64,000 bases of DNA from CBDATB01 sp965199745 (GTDB lineage: Bacteria > Bacteroidota > Bacteroidia > Cytophagales > Flammeovirgaceae), in contig CBDATB010000013.1 in assembly GCA_965199745.1 (NCBI GenBank), positions 1 through 64,000 on the forward strand, read 5' to 3'. Below are positions 37,701 through 46,453 of the stretch, piece after piece. Position 1 is the stretch's first letter. Every line of letters starts with the position of its first letter. The position numbers were made by a program, and so were the translations under genes. The notes under the pieces are model-generated. The model was not told the origin of the DNA and made no database searches. It was given only the letters and a program-made list of their open reading frames with translations.

Positions 37701-38333
37701 GATATTACTTATCCTGACGGGCAAACCTGTAGTTACACCAGTAGTACACAGGTAGGGTTTACCCCTATTCCTATGAGCAATCCTTTTGATACGGTTCTGT
37801 GTTCATATGACGATGAAAATTTACAGTGTTTTCAAGATCAGCCGCTTTCCAACCCCTCTCGTACAGTTACTTTATCTTTAGATAATCTACCTGGCTACAC
37901 TTATACATGGAATACGAATGATGGTGTAATCTCTTCCAGTGCTAATACGAATAGCGTTAGCGTCAATACTGCGGGAACTTATGTTGTTACTGCTACTAAA
38001 AGTAATTGCACAATAACGGATACATTTGTTGTACAGCAAGGGTGTAACACACTGGTTTGTTTTCCTAATGTGTTTATACCTAATTTAGGTTCACAAAACG
38101 GATTCTTCGGTCCTATTGGGTTAGATGTTGATGACTTTGAACTTATTATCTATAATCGCTGGGGAGAGGTAGTGTTTCATGGAGAGGGAGATAACCTCAA
38201 TGGTATTAGGTGGAATGGAGAGCTGAATGGAAAGTTGCTGCCCTCAGGTGTTTATCCTTACCATTATCGATACACTAACAACAGAGATAAAGAAACAGTC
38301 AGAGGAGAGGGTAGTGTTATGTTAATTCGCTGA
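34764..38333 (+). CDS. Secreted multi-PKD protein with gliding-type (T9SS) C-terminal sorting domain
   Basis: 1189 residues, beginning with TTG and a signal peptide ending near NAQ. Several PKD domains are recognised by YNWDFGNG, YMWDFGDG, YFWNFGNG and WRWNFGDG cores, each followed by a tail of the form G-x-Y-x-V-x-L-x-V. The final 90 residues (NVFIPNLGSQN, then DFELIIYNRWGEVVF, IRWNGELNGKLLPSGVY and the tail SVMLIR) are the gliding motility-associated C-terminal, or type B, sorting domain. It would be exported through the Sec and type IX systems and anchored on the cell surface. PKD domains bind polysaccharide or protein; no enzyme domain is seen. No closer in-frame ATG was found. Confidence 0.94.
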   Translation: MNTVHRFLCLLLSIWSFAVNAQVVDFSTNVTSGCAPLNVAITNNTNPTNASIYNWDFGNGTTDTQADPDSVTYTVPGTYTINLEVIFTDGSVGVDSVMIEVFPLPTVDFTANATTYCVSDFSVSFTANAPATVSYMWDFGDGNTSTLANPVNNYTAFGNYDVQLTVVDVNGCSNTEIKNNYIQAQPLQANFVSLRNSGCAPFMTSLSASSTPDVPLSSHSWRIINSATASVVQTYTGSTVNVSTLNAGTYDVELIIVGTQGCSDTLLRADYLNVGNVANTIGFSSDAALNSICNGTTVNFTNTTVHPDAPDVSYFWDYTGDGTRVPADQVNGNTTFTYNNLDPGAYTVTLYVVSNGCEESTSESVNILSPRANFDVYAQMCNPTQIYFSNTSIDADTYDWLVTRNGTNILTENTRELSAPLSVSPGDRWQATLVVDNTGTGCTDTFIMSDTVPSNAMPTFTPNPFTNAGGSDCYPVRYNFDASSIAVSEQTISSYFWNFGNGRSNVSTDGVADNIYEEPGYYSPRLVIATDQGCEFSHTYTDAIIVRGPVANFKACDAGTCKDGTVNISDRTASVDSIVNRAWRIYDMDGNLVDVVDAADDPQPYRRDIALDVSEYFFDTSTRWGQLQQEQHFELRLFVEDVNGCVDSTSMKIRASEPVPMHILNGEQNSSCLGYEIFLTDSIDETSGLSRITPTWDFNEPNGSPVNGSPNSTDDGFIFTQRDTAYQVIASLTFIDLNNCDSTIIVPDTLNIPPLDEPEAGFEYAVLSSFPNCYSVLFTDTSNVGISSPISGWRWNFGDGNTSAEQNPTHVYTNLGTYTVTLTASNAVGCSNSISQNITVNPGDVSQLLAEDTIFICVGDMATLNAASISTATYLWSPGGETTSSINVSPTVSTTYQVEATLNSSSGGCLINDSVLVFVFRSNDVAPLYEFCVNNPINLSIDASPLLPSGFTATYRWSPTNDTTAVLDIDQPGTYTVAVDITYPDGQTCSYTSSTQVGFTPIPMSNPFDTVLCSYDDENLQCFQDQPLSNPSRTVTLSLDNLPGYTYTWNTNDGVISSSANTNSVSVNTAGTYVVTATKSNCTITDTFVVQQGCNTLVCFPNVFIPNLGSQNGFFGPIGLDVDDFELIIYNRWGEVVFHGEGDNLNGIRWNGELNGKLLPSGVYPYHYRYTNNRDKETVRGEGSVMLIR

Positions 38334-38370
38334 CCCAAAAAGAGCTTTTCATCTTTGAGTCTGTGAATTT

Positions 38371-38976
38371 TTATATTACATCCTTAGATTTTTTTACCAA
38401 ATCATACAGTAAATTTTTTGCTCGGTGAAGTTGTGCTTTTATTGTACCCAAAGGTAGATCAACCTCTCGGGCTATTTCTTTATAAGACAGCTCTTGGAAA
38501 TATCTTAGTTTAACTAGTTTTTGATATTTTGTAGGAAGCAATTTGACAAACTCTCTGATAATTTTTATTTTTTGATTTCTGATAGTTTTGTCATGGGGGC
38601 TTAAGCCATCATCTCTTATATCTACTCTTATAGATCTGCCGTCTTTTAGGGTTTGCGCAGCATGTACACTTAAGGTCTTTAATTTTCTCTTTCTAATAAA
38701 ATCAATACAATTATTGGTAGCTATTCTGAACAACCATGCGCTGAAAGTATAACTTTTTTGAAACTTAGATAGATTTTTAAAAGCTTTACCAAAAGTCTCG
38801 ATAGTCAAGTCTTCAGCATCATCTGTGTTCCGTACCATTCTCAATACGGTATGAAATACCGGCTTGCGGTATTTTTTCATTAGCCTAGCGTAGGCTTTCT
38901 CATCGCCAGAAATCGCCTCATCAATAAGTTGGAAGTCATTTAAAGCTTTTTCTGAAAAATGCACTCTTAAGTCCAT
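38371..38976 (-). CDS. ECF-type RNA polymerase sigma factor
   Basis: 201 residues when started at ATG 38976. Region 2 has AEDLTIETFGKAFKN and SAWLFRIATNNCIDFIRKRK. Region 4 has LPTKYQKLVKLRYFQELSYKEIAREVDLPLGTIKAQLHRAKNLL, a standard helix-turn-helix binding the -35 element. Such factors respond to envelope or nutrient signals. There is no anti-sigma gene next to it. Its first codons overlap the end of the glycosyltransferase gene by about 10 bp, so the two genes are probably translated together. The longer ORF starting at 39024 only adds unmatched residues. Confidence 0.9.
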   Translation of the reverse strand: MDLRVHFSEKALNDFQLIDEAISGDEKAYARLMKKYRKPVFHTVLRMVRNTDDAEDLTIETFGKAFKNLSKFQKSYTFSAWLFRIATNNCIDFIRKRKLKTLSVHAAQTLKDGRSIRVDIRDDGLSPHDKTIRNQKIKIIREFVKLLPTKYQKLVKLRYFQELSYKEIAREVDLPLGTIKAQLHRAKNLLYDLVKKSKDVI

Positions 38977-40091
38977 GATGTTCTTTTGATAAAATATGCG
39001 CAAAATGCCAACAATGATAAGCACATAATGTAAATTACATCCATTATGGGAAACAACAGGACATTGTAGCTTTGTATTAATTTTTTGTTACACCGGTGTA
39101 AAATATATCCTATTAAAAGTATTCTTATTATATAGACAGCTAGCATGGCAAAAAGGTGGCAATTAAAAAAAAATAATGATAATAAGCATATATAATATAT
39201 GCCATAAGAAAGATAAAATACTGCTAAAATCGATTTTATTTTGCTAGCATAATGTCGGCTTACCGACAAATGCCTGATTTTTTGCCTGAACCAATTTTTC
39301 CAACTAATTTTTGGTAAGGAAACCATTTGTGCATTTTCTGCGATAACTATATTTACATTGTTTTTATTGCTAACCTTATTAATAAACAAGTCGTCATCTC
39401 CTCCAATTATATTTTCTATACCTTGGAAACCTTTATTTTTTTTAAATATTATTTTTTTATAAGACAAATTTCGTCCTACGCCCATATAGGCCTTGCCGCC
39501 GATAGCCATAGAAAGATATTGTATAGCAGTCATTAAAGTTTCAAATCTGATAAGGGCATTTAAAAAACTCGCTTTTTTTTCGTAAGGGCTAAACCCTAGC
39601 ACTATTTCTATGCTATTGTGTTGATATGCCTGATTTATTTCATGTACCCAAGTATCACTTTTATTGTAACAATCTGCATCTGTTAATAGGATATAATCAA
39701 ATTTTGCTGCCTCAATTCCTTTCATCAAGGCATATTTTTTAGCATTAAAACCCACAGGTGTTTGTTTAATTTGAAGATAGTTAAATAGTGTTTTATTTGT
39801 TTGATAGATTTTTTGTAAATAAACTATTGTGTTATCTACCGAGCGGTCATCTACCACAATAACTTCAAAACAAGGATATTTTTGTCTTAAAAGAGCAGGA
39901 ATAAGCCGCTGGAGATTTTCGCACTCATTATGCGAACATATGATAATAGAAAAGGGCTTATTTGTAGTGTGTTTATTGCTGTCTGGCTGATAAAAGGCAA
40001 GTTTTGCGAAAATACCAAGCCAATAAATCAACTGCACGATAGCAGTAATTAATAATATGTACAGTAGTATGTTACTTATAATGATCAGCAT
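38967..40091 (-). CDS. Membrane-bound family 2 glycosyltransferase
   Basis: 374 residues. A membrane segment at 2-25 precedes a GT-A domain: FSIIICSHNECENL, VIVVDDRSVDNT, LLTDADCY with the metal-binding DxD, GKAYMGVGRNLSY and IGGDDDLFINKV carrying the ED-like acceptor motif. Two or three membrane segments follow at about 295-365. It transfers a sugar from a nucleotide donor at the inner face of the membrane, probably to a lipid or surface polymer; donor and acceptor are unknown. The sigma-factor gene overlaps its 3' end. Confidence 0.88.
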   Translation of the reverse strand: MLIIISNILLYILLITAIVQLIYWLGIFAKLAFYQPDSNKHTTNKPFSIIICSHNECENLQRLIPALLRQKYPCFEVIVVDDRSVDNTIVYLQKIYQTNKTLFNYLQIKQTPVGFNAKKYALMKGIEAAKFDYILLTDADCYNKSDTWVHEINQAYQHNSIEIVLGFSPYEKKASFLNALIRFETLMTAIQYLSMAIGGKAYMGVGRNLSYKKIIFKKNKGFQGIENIIGGDDDLFINKVSNKNNVNIVIAENAQMVSLPKISWKNWFRQKIRHLSVSRHYASKIKSILAVFYLSYGIYYICLLSLFFFNCHLFAMLAVYIIRILLIGYILHRCNKKLIQSYNVLLFPIMDVIYIMCLSLLAFCAYFIKRTSWT

Positions 40092-40132
40092 TGGTATTTT
40101 GAAATTTATTTTCTGTTGTAGTGCTGATCAAA

Positions 40133-40744
40133 CTACCTGATATAAGCGATGCCAGCAGATACATTAAGTCCGTATAAGGAAAAGTTATTCCGCCCAGCTG
40201 CACCACTAAATTTGACTAGTACATTAAATTTAATATGTTTGCTCCAGAAATTATCTATACCAACACCCAATGAATAATTATAGCCGGCAAATCTTTGTTT
40301 GATATCACCGCCATCAGAAAAGTTTGCTTCCATCCCTAAACCATAGCCCGCACTTGCCTCAATAAAAAGAGAATTTTTACTAGTATAATACCTACCTAAA
40401 CTCATGAAAGCCGTATAATTAATTTGGTTGCGATTGCGCTGATCTATAAAAGTTTGTGAATTTAAAATATTTACTGAAAAAGCGACAAGCCATTTTTCTT
40501 TTACATGATAACCAATAATAGGATTAACAACTATATCTACCAAAACGATAGCATTTCCAAAGCCTGCGTTTGTATTTCTATAACCTACCCCTAAAGCGAA
40601 ATTACCTCCCAAATAAATATTTCCTTTTTTGTTTTTTAAAATAATGGCGTTGCTGTCGGCATCGTGTTGATTATCCTGCCCAAATACCCGAAGTAAATAG
40701 CTGTTTATGACGATAATGGTTATTATAAAATGTAGTAGTTTCAT
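40133..40744 (-). CDS. Small outer-membrane beta-barrel protein
   Basis: 203 residues with a signal peptide ending at FGQ. The mature part alternates hydrophobic and polar residues in strands such as YLGGNFALGVGYR and LFIEASAGYGLGMEANF, and ends with SAGIAYIR. This resembles an 8-strand barrel of the OmpX/OmpA-like type. A specific family was not recognised. It lies 41 bp upstream of the glycosyltransferase gene on the same strand and may be in the same transcript. Confidence 0.72.
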   Translation of the reverse strand: MKLLHFIITIIVINSYLLRVFGQDNQHDADSNAIILKNKKGNIYLGGNFALGVGYRNTNAGFGNAIVLVDIVVNPIIGYHVKEKWLVAFSVNILNSQTFIDQRNRNQINYTAFMSLGRYYTSKNSLFIEASAGYGLGMEANFSDGGDIKQRFAGYNYSLGVGIDNFWSKHIKFNVLVKFSGAAGRNNFSLYGLNVSAGIAYIR

Positions 40745-40940
40745 CGTTTCACCACCAAAAAATAATCTATATGCTTATCTGGCACTACGCAGTGCTAAAA
40801 TTTGAATTGATAAATAAAATAGACAGTAATAAATTTAATTAATGCCTCGTTTAGCGGCACTTTACTTTTTAATACTGTTGATAATAATTCTTCGATAGAC
40901 TTGATTTAGGCTTAAATAAGTGTTGTAATAATGTATGTTG

Positions 40941-41618
40941 TTATTGCAATTGCCGCAGTATTGGCAAAGAATGTACAATACCAAAATTTTCTACATGAAA
41001 TTTATAAAAATTAATCAATATTTCCAAAATATTTCTTCTTATTTGATGGTCAGCCCTAATATGTTCGGTGTAGTTCGCGCTTATAAGTTTGTCAATTACT
41101 CGATAGGTCTCCTGCGTATTACTGATTTTTTCTGATGAAAAATCTGTCAGTAAGCGATGACAGCGAATTGCCAGACCGAGATGTTGACTTAGCTTGAGCA
41201 TAAACTGCACAGGAAAATTTTCGTACTGGCTATCCATCAAGTCAAAAGTAATGCAGCTTTTTCGGATGAAGCTAAAAAAATCACTATGATGGGTTTCTTC
41301 TCTGACGGTTTTATTTAGAATTTCTAGTAGAAAACTGGCAATAAGATTTTTTTTAGCATTTGTATGGATGTTGCCATAGGCATGATCGATACGGATTTCC
41401 AAAATTCTGTGGATATTCTTATTTTCTTTGTAATATACTACCAAATCAACTAAATTGAGTGGCTGATAAAGTGCTATTTTATTTTGCTTACTATGGCTTC
41501 TTACGCTATTAACAATATAAGATTGAAGTCCCAGCAATTCGGTGTATATTTTCGTGATGATAGAACTTTCTTTGTATTTTATGAAATGTAATACAATACC
41601 TTTGGTTTTGTAAAGCAT
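40941..41618 (-). CDS. recO: DNA repair protein RecO
   Basis: 225 residues, matching Bacteroidota RecO. The N-terminal OB-fold begins TKGIVLHFIKYKESSIITKIYTE, and the helical C-terminal part contains ENFPVQFMLKLSQHLGL. RecO loads RecA on SSB-coated single-stranded DNA with RecR during recombinational repair. The four-Cys zinc motif common in other phyla is absent, which is normal for this group. It is a single gene. Confidence 0.9.
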   Translation of the reverse strand: MLYKTKGIVLHFIKYKESSIITKIYTELLGLQSYIVNSVRSHSKQNKIALYQPLNLVDLVVYYKENKNIHRILEIRIDHAYGNIHTNAKKNLIASFLLEILNKTVREETHHSDFFSFIRKSCITFDLMDSQYENFPVQFMLKLSQHLGLAIRCHRLLTDFSSEKISNTQETYRVIDKLISANYTEHIRADHQIRRNILEILINFYKFHVENFGIVHSLPILRQLQ

Positions 41619-41984
41619 AGTTTATTAATCGACAGCTAAGCTAAAAGTGGTGTTGTTGCAAGGGGAAAAAGCAAGGTACAAAGATTTTTGTATTGTTGTG
41701 TTCTTCTTAAATTATGTATATGATAAAATACCATCTTTATGTCCAAAGTCTAAAAATAAAACTCAACAAAAAAAAAATAAATGCAAAGTAAAAAATGGGT
41801 AGTATTCTTATTGTAATGATTCATTTTTTGCAATAATTTCAAAATTATGTTGAATTAAAAAATACCTTATTACTGCTCAAAAACGTGTATTTTTTTGTCC
41901 TTTATCAGCATTGCTTGTAAAAAAACAAGAACAGTACTAACTTTACTAAAAAATACTTAATCAATTTATAGCCAAATAAACTCA
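41619..41984. other. Divergent intergenic region recO / GH97
   Basis: About 370 bp, AT-rich, upstream of both genes. I find no complete TTG-21-TAnnTTTG element on either strand; a partial minus-strand AATCTTTG near 41680 is a weak recO candidate. No RNA or repeat is evident. Confidence 0.4.
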
Positions 41985-42020
41985 ATAAAAATACAAACAA
42001 TAAATACTTTATTTTTCGTC

Positions 42021-44105
42021 GTGCTAATGAGTGTATTAGCCTCTTGTGGAAGTAAAAAACTGAGTATTTCTTCACCCAATCGCACAAATAGTATCATCTT
42101 TGAGTTGTCGGAGCAAGGGGTACCTAAGTATTCAGTAAAGCACAAAGGTGCTTTCGTTATTAAACCCTCTTCGATGAGCTTTGATTTTAAAGACCAAAAA
42201 TCTCTGAAAAACGCACTAAAAATTATTGAAATTACCTCATTAAGCAAAAATGAAACCTGGGAAATGCCCTGGGGAGAACAAAGGAACATCAAGAATCAGT
42301 ATAATGAACTGACCGTCAAACTCGAAGAAATAGCCAGCCCGAATCGACAATTCAATATTGTGTTTAGAGCATACGAAGACGGCATTGGTTTTCGTTATGA
42401 ATTTTTAGTGCAACAAAATGCCGACAGCGTAATTATTATGGACGAAAATACCGAATTCCAATTGAGCGGCAACCACACCGCCTGGTGGATACCTGGTGAT
42501 TGGGATATTTATGAACACTTATACAATACGAGCAAAGTCTCTGCAATTGATGCGATTGCCCACAGCAACAAGTCTAACTTAGCACAAAGCTATATTCCTG
42601 AAAATGCTGTAAACACCCCCGTTACGATGAAAACAGCTTCGGGCTTGCACTTAAGTTTTCACGAAGCTAACCTTACTAACTATGCAGGCATGACCTTAAA
42701 AGTAGATACCAACGCATTAAAATTAACCAGCGAACTAGTCGGCTCAGACAGGTGGGGTTATAAAGTAAAAAGAGCTTTGCCTTTTAAAACCCCCTGGCGA
42801 ACGATACAAATTGCCGATAAAGCTACGCAGCTCATTGACTCCAAACTCATTGTCAATCTGAATGAACCCAATTTACTAGACGATGTGAGCTGGTTTGAAC
42901 CTAAAAAGTATATCGGTATCTGGTGGGAAATGCACATCGACAAAGCGTCATGGGATTACGGTATGACTATGAATGAAAACAAAAAATGGGTGGATACTGG
43001 CAAAGCACACGGCAGACATGGTGCTACCAATCAAAACACTAAACGCTATATTGATTTTGCCGCTGCCAATAATATTAAGGGTCTGTTGGTAGAAGGCTGG
43101 AATACTGGTTGGGAACGATGGATAGGTTTTGAAGACCGAGAGGGCGTTTTCGATTTTGTTACTCCCTATCCCGACTACGACCTTGCTGTCTTATCGAAAT
43201 ACGCCCAATCAAAAGGTGTGGAAATTATTATGCACCACGAGACTTCCGCTGCTCCGCAAACTTACGAGCAGCAAATGGATACGGCTTACCGACTTATGAA
43301 CAAATTGGGTATCCATTCGGTAAAAACTGGGTATGTAGGAAAAATCATACCCAAAGGGGAATATCACCATGGGCAGTGGATGGTGAATCATTACAGAAAA
43401 GTACTCGAAACGGCTGCAAAATATCAAGTAGCTATCAACGCTCATGAACCCATTAAAGCTACTGGCATCAGACGTACTTATCCCAATGCCATTACCAGAG
43501 AAGGGCTGAGAGGTCAAGAATTTAATGCTTGGGCAGCAGACGGAGGTAATCCCCCAGAGCATTTGTCTATCGTCGCTTTTACCAGAATGTTATCAGGGCC
43601 TATTGATTTCACACCCGGCGTATTCGATATTGGTTTACCTACAAAACCCAATAACCAAATAAATACTACCTTAGCCCACCAACTTGCCCTATATGTAGTG
43701 ATTTATAGCCCTATCCAAATGGCTTGCGACTTGCCCGAGAATTATGTAAATCATCCTGCTTTTCAATTCATCAAAGAGGTGGGGGTCGATTGGGAACAGA
43801 CCGTTGTCTTAAATGGTGAAGTAGGTGATTTTGTTACTATTGCTAGGCAAGAACGCAAAAGTGACAACTGGTTTGTCGGGGGCATTACCGACGAGAATGC
43901 CAGAAAATTGACTATTGACTTCGACTTTCTGCCAGAAGGAAAAACATATCAAGCCAATATTTACTGCGATGGTGCTGAGGCAAACTACAAAAGCAACCCA
44001 ACTGCTATCAAAATTGAGCAGGCAATTGTCACAAAGAATTCATCTCAATCGTTTGACTTGGCCGAGGGAGGAGGAATTGCCATTAGTTTGATAGAAAAAA
44101 TATGA
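42021..44105 (+). CDS. GH97 alpha-glucosidase/alpha-galactosidase-type glycoside hydrolase, start codon apparently lost
   Basis: About 694 residues. An N-terminal beta-sandwich (to about 260) and a TIM barrel show WIPGDWDIYEHLYN, GLLVEGWNTGWE, IMHHETSAA, INAHEPIKATGIRRTYPN and LSGPIDFTPGVFD, the signature run of the SusB-like GH97 family. The lipobox ASC (Cys10) makes it a lipoprotein. GTG at 42021 is the only accepted start, yet the open frame continues upstream to 41961 and reads IKIQTINTLFFVVLMSVLAS, a textbook signal peptide, with ATA at 41985 where an ATG would be expected. So either a rare non-AUG start, a base error or a recent start mutation is present. The enzyme acts on alpha-glucosides at the cell surface. 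Confidence 0.9.
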   Translation: MLMSVLASCGSKKLSISSPNRTNSIIFELSEQGVPKYSVKHKGAFVIKPSSMSFDFKDQKSLKNALKIIEITSLSKNETWEMPWGEQRNIKNQYNELTVKLEEIASPNRQFNIVFRAYEDGIGFRYEFLVQQNADSVIIMDENTEFQLSGNHTAWWIPGDWDIYEHLYNTSKVSAIDAIAHSNKSNLAQSYIPENAVNTPVTMKTASGLHLSFHEANLTNYAGMTLKVDTNALKLTSELVGSDRWGYKVKRALPFKTPWRTIQIADKATQLIDSKLIVNLNEPNLLDDVSWFEPKKYIGIWWEMHIDKASWDYGMTMNENKKWVDTGKAHGRHGATNQNTKRYIDFAAANNIKGLLVEGWNTGWERWIGFEDREGVFDFVTPYPDYDLAVLSKYAQSKGVEIIMHHETSAAPQTYEQQMDTAYRLMNKLGIHSVKTGYVGKIIPKGEYHHGQWMVNHYRKVLETAAKYQVAINAHEPIKATGIRRTYPNAITREGLRGQEFNAWAADGGNPPEHLSIVAFTRMLSGPIDFTPGVFDIGLPTKPNNQINTTLAHQLALYVVIYSPIQMACDLPENYVNHPAFQFIKEVGVDWEQTVVLNGEVGDFVTIARQERKSDNWFVGGITDENARKLTIDFDFLPEGKTYQANIYCDGAEANYKSNPTAIKIEQAIVTKNSSQSFDLAEGGGIAISLIEKI

Positions 44106-44372
44106 TTCAATTCAGACTTGTCGCCTAATTAAGTTTTGCCGAAAAACGTTGTCGTACGACTTGATTACAGAGTATTTTTATGAATATGCTTTTGTATTGG
44201 GTTATACATTAGAGAAATGCTACTTATTCCACAAACTATTGAGTTTGACTTTAGTGTTTCGACAATAGACAAATCAAATTCTCGAAAACTACGAAATGGA
44301 GCTATTTTCGACATTTTAACTTTTATATTTTCTCATTTTGTAGACCTATCTTTATGTATGTATACTTCTTCT

Positions 44373-45365
44373 TCACATTTGAGTGGTTGCATTACACCTG
44401 CCAACATATCCGCTTGGTTCTTGTCCTTTTTTGATTGGCTTAACATAGTCAGGGGACTGGCTTTGATGAGCATAGCAATAACCATTTTCTTTTTTGGTTC
44501 TGTTCTTACATCTTACCCCTGTTGATTTTGCAATACCTCTACATTGTGAAGATGAAACAGTATTATCACTTGTTGAGGTTTTATATGATTTACTTACTGA
44601 AAATACCCAATCAGAAAGGTTTATTTTGCTTTCAAGTCTTTCCTCAATCTCATCCGTAAGTTGAGGAAAAAAATCAATATTTGTTAATTCCTCAACTTTA
44701 TCAACACTTACAACATACTCCCTTAATGTTCGTTGCCCTTTCTCATTGGGCAGTACAAAAGCCATCATTTTGCCTTTTTCAGGAGCATAAACAACTTTGT
44801 AAAAATATTTTGGTACATCAACCTCATTAAAGCCAATTTCTTGCAGTCCATTTACAAGTATTCCACCTGTTGTAATATGTATTTTTTCTTTACCTGCCCA
44901 TTCCCTAATAAGTGTTTCTAATTTTTTCCATATACCCCTATTGAAAGAAGCATATTGAGGCGACATATTAGACATATAAAAACTCTCACTCATAGCAAGA
45001 TTATTGACTTTCATATCTGCTGCTGGTACAAGATGTCCTCTATCAAAGCCAGAATTTGTATAGTCTGTTAATTGTGCTGAACCTGTTGAAATTTTAAGGT
45101 CTGCTCTAAAGTTATCTTTACGAGTGGCATTTCCTTTTAGCATTTCAGGGGTAAGTACATAATAAACCCATTCAGCTTGTTCAAAATTCTCTAAATAGGA
45201 GAGCGTGTAATAAGAATGCTTAACCACCTCTCCATTAGATTTTGGTATGTATTTTAGATGTTTACCATCTTGGGCAACACCTAACTGATATGGTAAGCAT
45301 ATATATAGTAAACATATCAAATTTAACCCAAAAAAGAGAAATAAGAAAAGTAACTTTTTAAACAT
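44373..45365 (-). CDS. Secreted DNA/RNA non-specific endonuclease with C-terminal Cys/His module
   Basis: About 330 residues from the ATG at 45365. A signal peptide or membrane anchor occupies the first 25. The NUC/EndoG domain has FDRGHLVPAADMK with the catalytic DRGH, and the downstream NMSPQYASFNRGIWKKLE with the metal-binding Asn. After about 265 a linker (TSTSDNTVSSS) leads to CRGIAKSTGVRCKNRTKKENGYCYAHQ, a small Cys3His zinc-finger-like tail of the DUF5763 type. This combination can degrade DNA and RNA outside the cytoplasm. It starts 5 bp after the YHYH gene, so they form one operon within the island. Confidence 0.88.
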   Translation of the reverse strand: MFKKLLFLFLFFGLNLICLLYICLPYQLGVAQDGKHLKYIPKSNGEVVKHSYYTLSYLENFEQAEWVYYVLTPEMLKGNATRKDNFRADLKISTGSAQLTDYTNSGFDRGHLVPAADMKVNNLAMSESFYMSNMSPQYASFNRGIWKKLETLIREWAGKEKIHITTGGILVNGLQEIGFNEVDVPKYFYKVVYAPEKGKMMAFVLPNEKGQRTLREYVVSVDKVEELTNIDFFPQLTDEIEERLESKINLSDWVFSVSKSYKTSTSDNTVSSSQCRGIAKSTGVRCKNRTKKENGYCYAHQSQSPDYVKPIKKGQEPSGYVGRCNATTQM

Positions 45366-45370
45366 TGATA

Positions 45371-45733
45371 CTACCCAAAAATTAACCAAATAATAAACCC
45401 TAATACAATACCCATTCCTACAATAAACAGGATAGATTTTAATTTTTCTTTTGACTCTTTCTCTTCTCTAATCAACGAAAAGAAAAATAATAATGTAGCA
45501 CAAATCCCACCTACTAAAAACCATAAAATATTTGAACTTGATGAACTTTCATTATCTCTATAAGAACAAACCCCATTTCTATGCTGGTGTACACTCATAC
45601 CGTGATGATAGTGATACCCTCCATTAATTCTATCGTGGTGTCCTCCCTTGCTATCTGTCCCCCCACTATGACCATACACTAAGTTTGAACAAATAGTTAA
45701 TAAAATATAAAATATTAAAAGTAACTTTTTCAT
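45371..45733 (-). CDS. YHYH-domain membrane protein
   Basis: 120 residues. A signal peptide ends near YGHS, then a His/Gly-rich segment HSGGTDSKGGHH and INGGYHYHHG, the YHYH-type motif, followed by HQHRNGVCSYRD. After a Ser-rich linker two hydrophobic segments (about 68-85 and 98-118) suggest membrane anchoring. The His cluster probably binds metal. It is commonly found near nuclease genes of the thermonuclease/NUC type, from memory. It is directly upstream of the nuclease gene and both are likely expressed together. Confidence 0.82.
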   Translation of the reverse strand: MKKLLLIFYILLTICSNLVYGHSGGTDSKGGHHDRINGGYHYHHGMSVHQHRNGVCSYRDNESSSSSNILWFLVGGICATLLFFFSLIREEKESKEKLKSILFIVGMGIVLGFIIWLIFG

Positions 45734-45788
45734 TTACTGAAATAATTGCAAAGTTACTTTTTTTCTACACCCCTCCACAAATGGGCAA

Positions 45789-46259
45789 CTAATAATCTGA
45801 AATATCATAGTTATTTTTTGCCCAATTGGCATAGCATAGGGCATCTGCAAGTTCTGACTACTTGCCCAATGTTCTTTTAATCACATCCTTTACTACCTTC
45901 ACTGTCCGCTCTGCTGATATATCATATTGAATACTGGCTAATTCCAGTTTTAGGGTTTGGTTGTTGAGGTTGCCTATGTTTCCATTTACAAACTCTCTCT
46001 CCTCAACTCATAATACATTTGAGACCTCAAATTAAAAGGAGACAAGTATAGTTCTCCTCAAAACGGATAATTCTTTTCTGATTATTACCAGCCTGTTACC
46101 CTCAAACATCATAGCGTTTTTGATAGCTTCTGTACATAAAAACCAACTCTTACCGCTCCCCATACTGCCACCATACAAAAGATATTTAGCCCTATTGAAA
46201 TGGGCAAGGGATTGTTTGGGCTTAGGTTGGTAGTATTGTGAAAAGTCTATTTTCATCAA
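45789..46259 (-). pseudogene. Phage terminase large subunit, internally deleted remnant
   Basis: The 5' piece (46259-46032) encodes an intact Walker A region, LLYGGSMGSGKSWFLCTEAI, and the following IIRKELSVLRRTIL, then a stop. In the next frame the sequence resumes with QMYYELRRE, and further on VNGNIGN, KLELASIQYD and VIKRTLGK, a TAG, then SELADALCYANWAKNNYD, which is the C-terminal nuclease region of large terminases (SPD-x-ADAL). About a thousand bases of the ATPase-to-nuclease middle are missing and at least one more frameshift and a stop are present. It is thus a nonfunctional relic. Confidence 0.75.
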
Positions 46260-46453
46260 TCAGGAATGTTTGAAATAAACTCAATGTTTCCGCTATGCTC
46301 TACTTTGATTTTGTGTAAGCCTTGAAGTTGAGTAATTTCTCTATTGACCAATAGGGCTAATTTGTAATCTTCTGTCTCTATGGCTTTTCTATACAAATAC
46401 TCATTTCTCCTTAATGCTTTTGATAGTTCAGAGTCTATGTTTTGAGTTTCCAT
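46256..46453 (-). pseudogene. Phage terminase small subunit-like fragment
   Basis: A 65-residue frame beginning METQNIDSEL and containing DYKLALLVNREITQLQGL and VEHSGNIEF, a pattern of small terminase C-terminal regions (helical, ending with HSG-x-I). Its stop overlaps the start of the large subunit relic by 4 bp. The N-terminal half seems to lie in a shifted frame just upstream, so the gene is probably broken. Confidence 0.5.

Noticed and set aside
44217..44525. Plus-strand 102-codon frame
   Set aside because: It overlaps the nuclease C-terminal Cys/His tail on the opposite strand and has no motif, so I treat it as a shadow.
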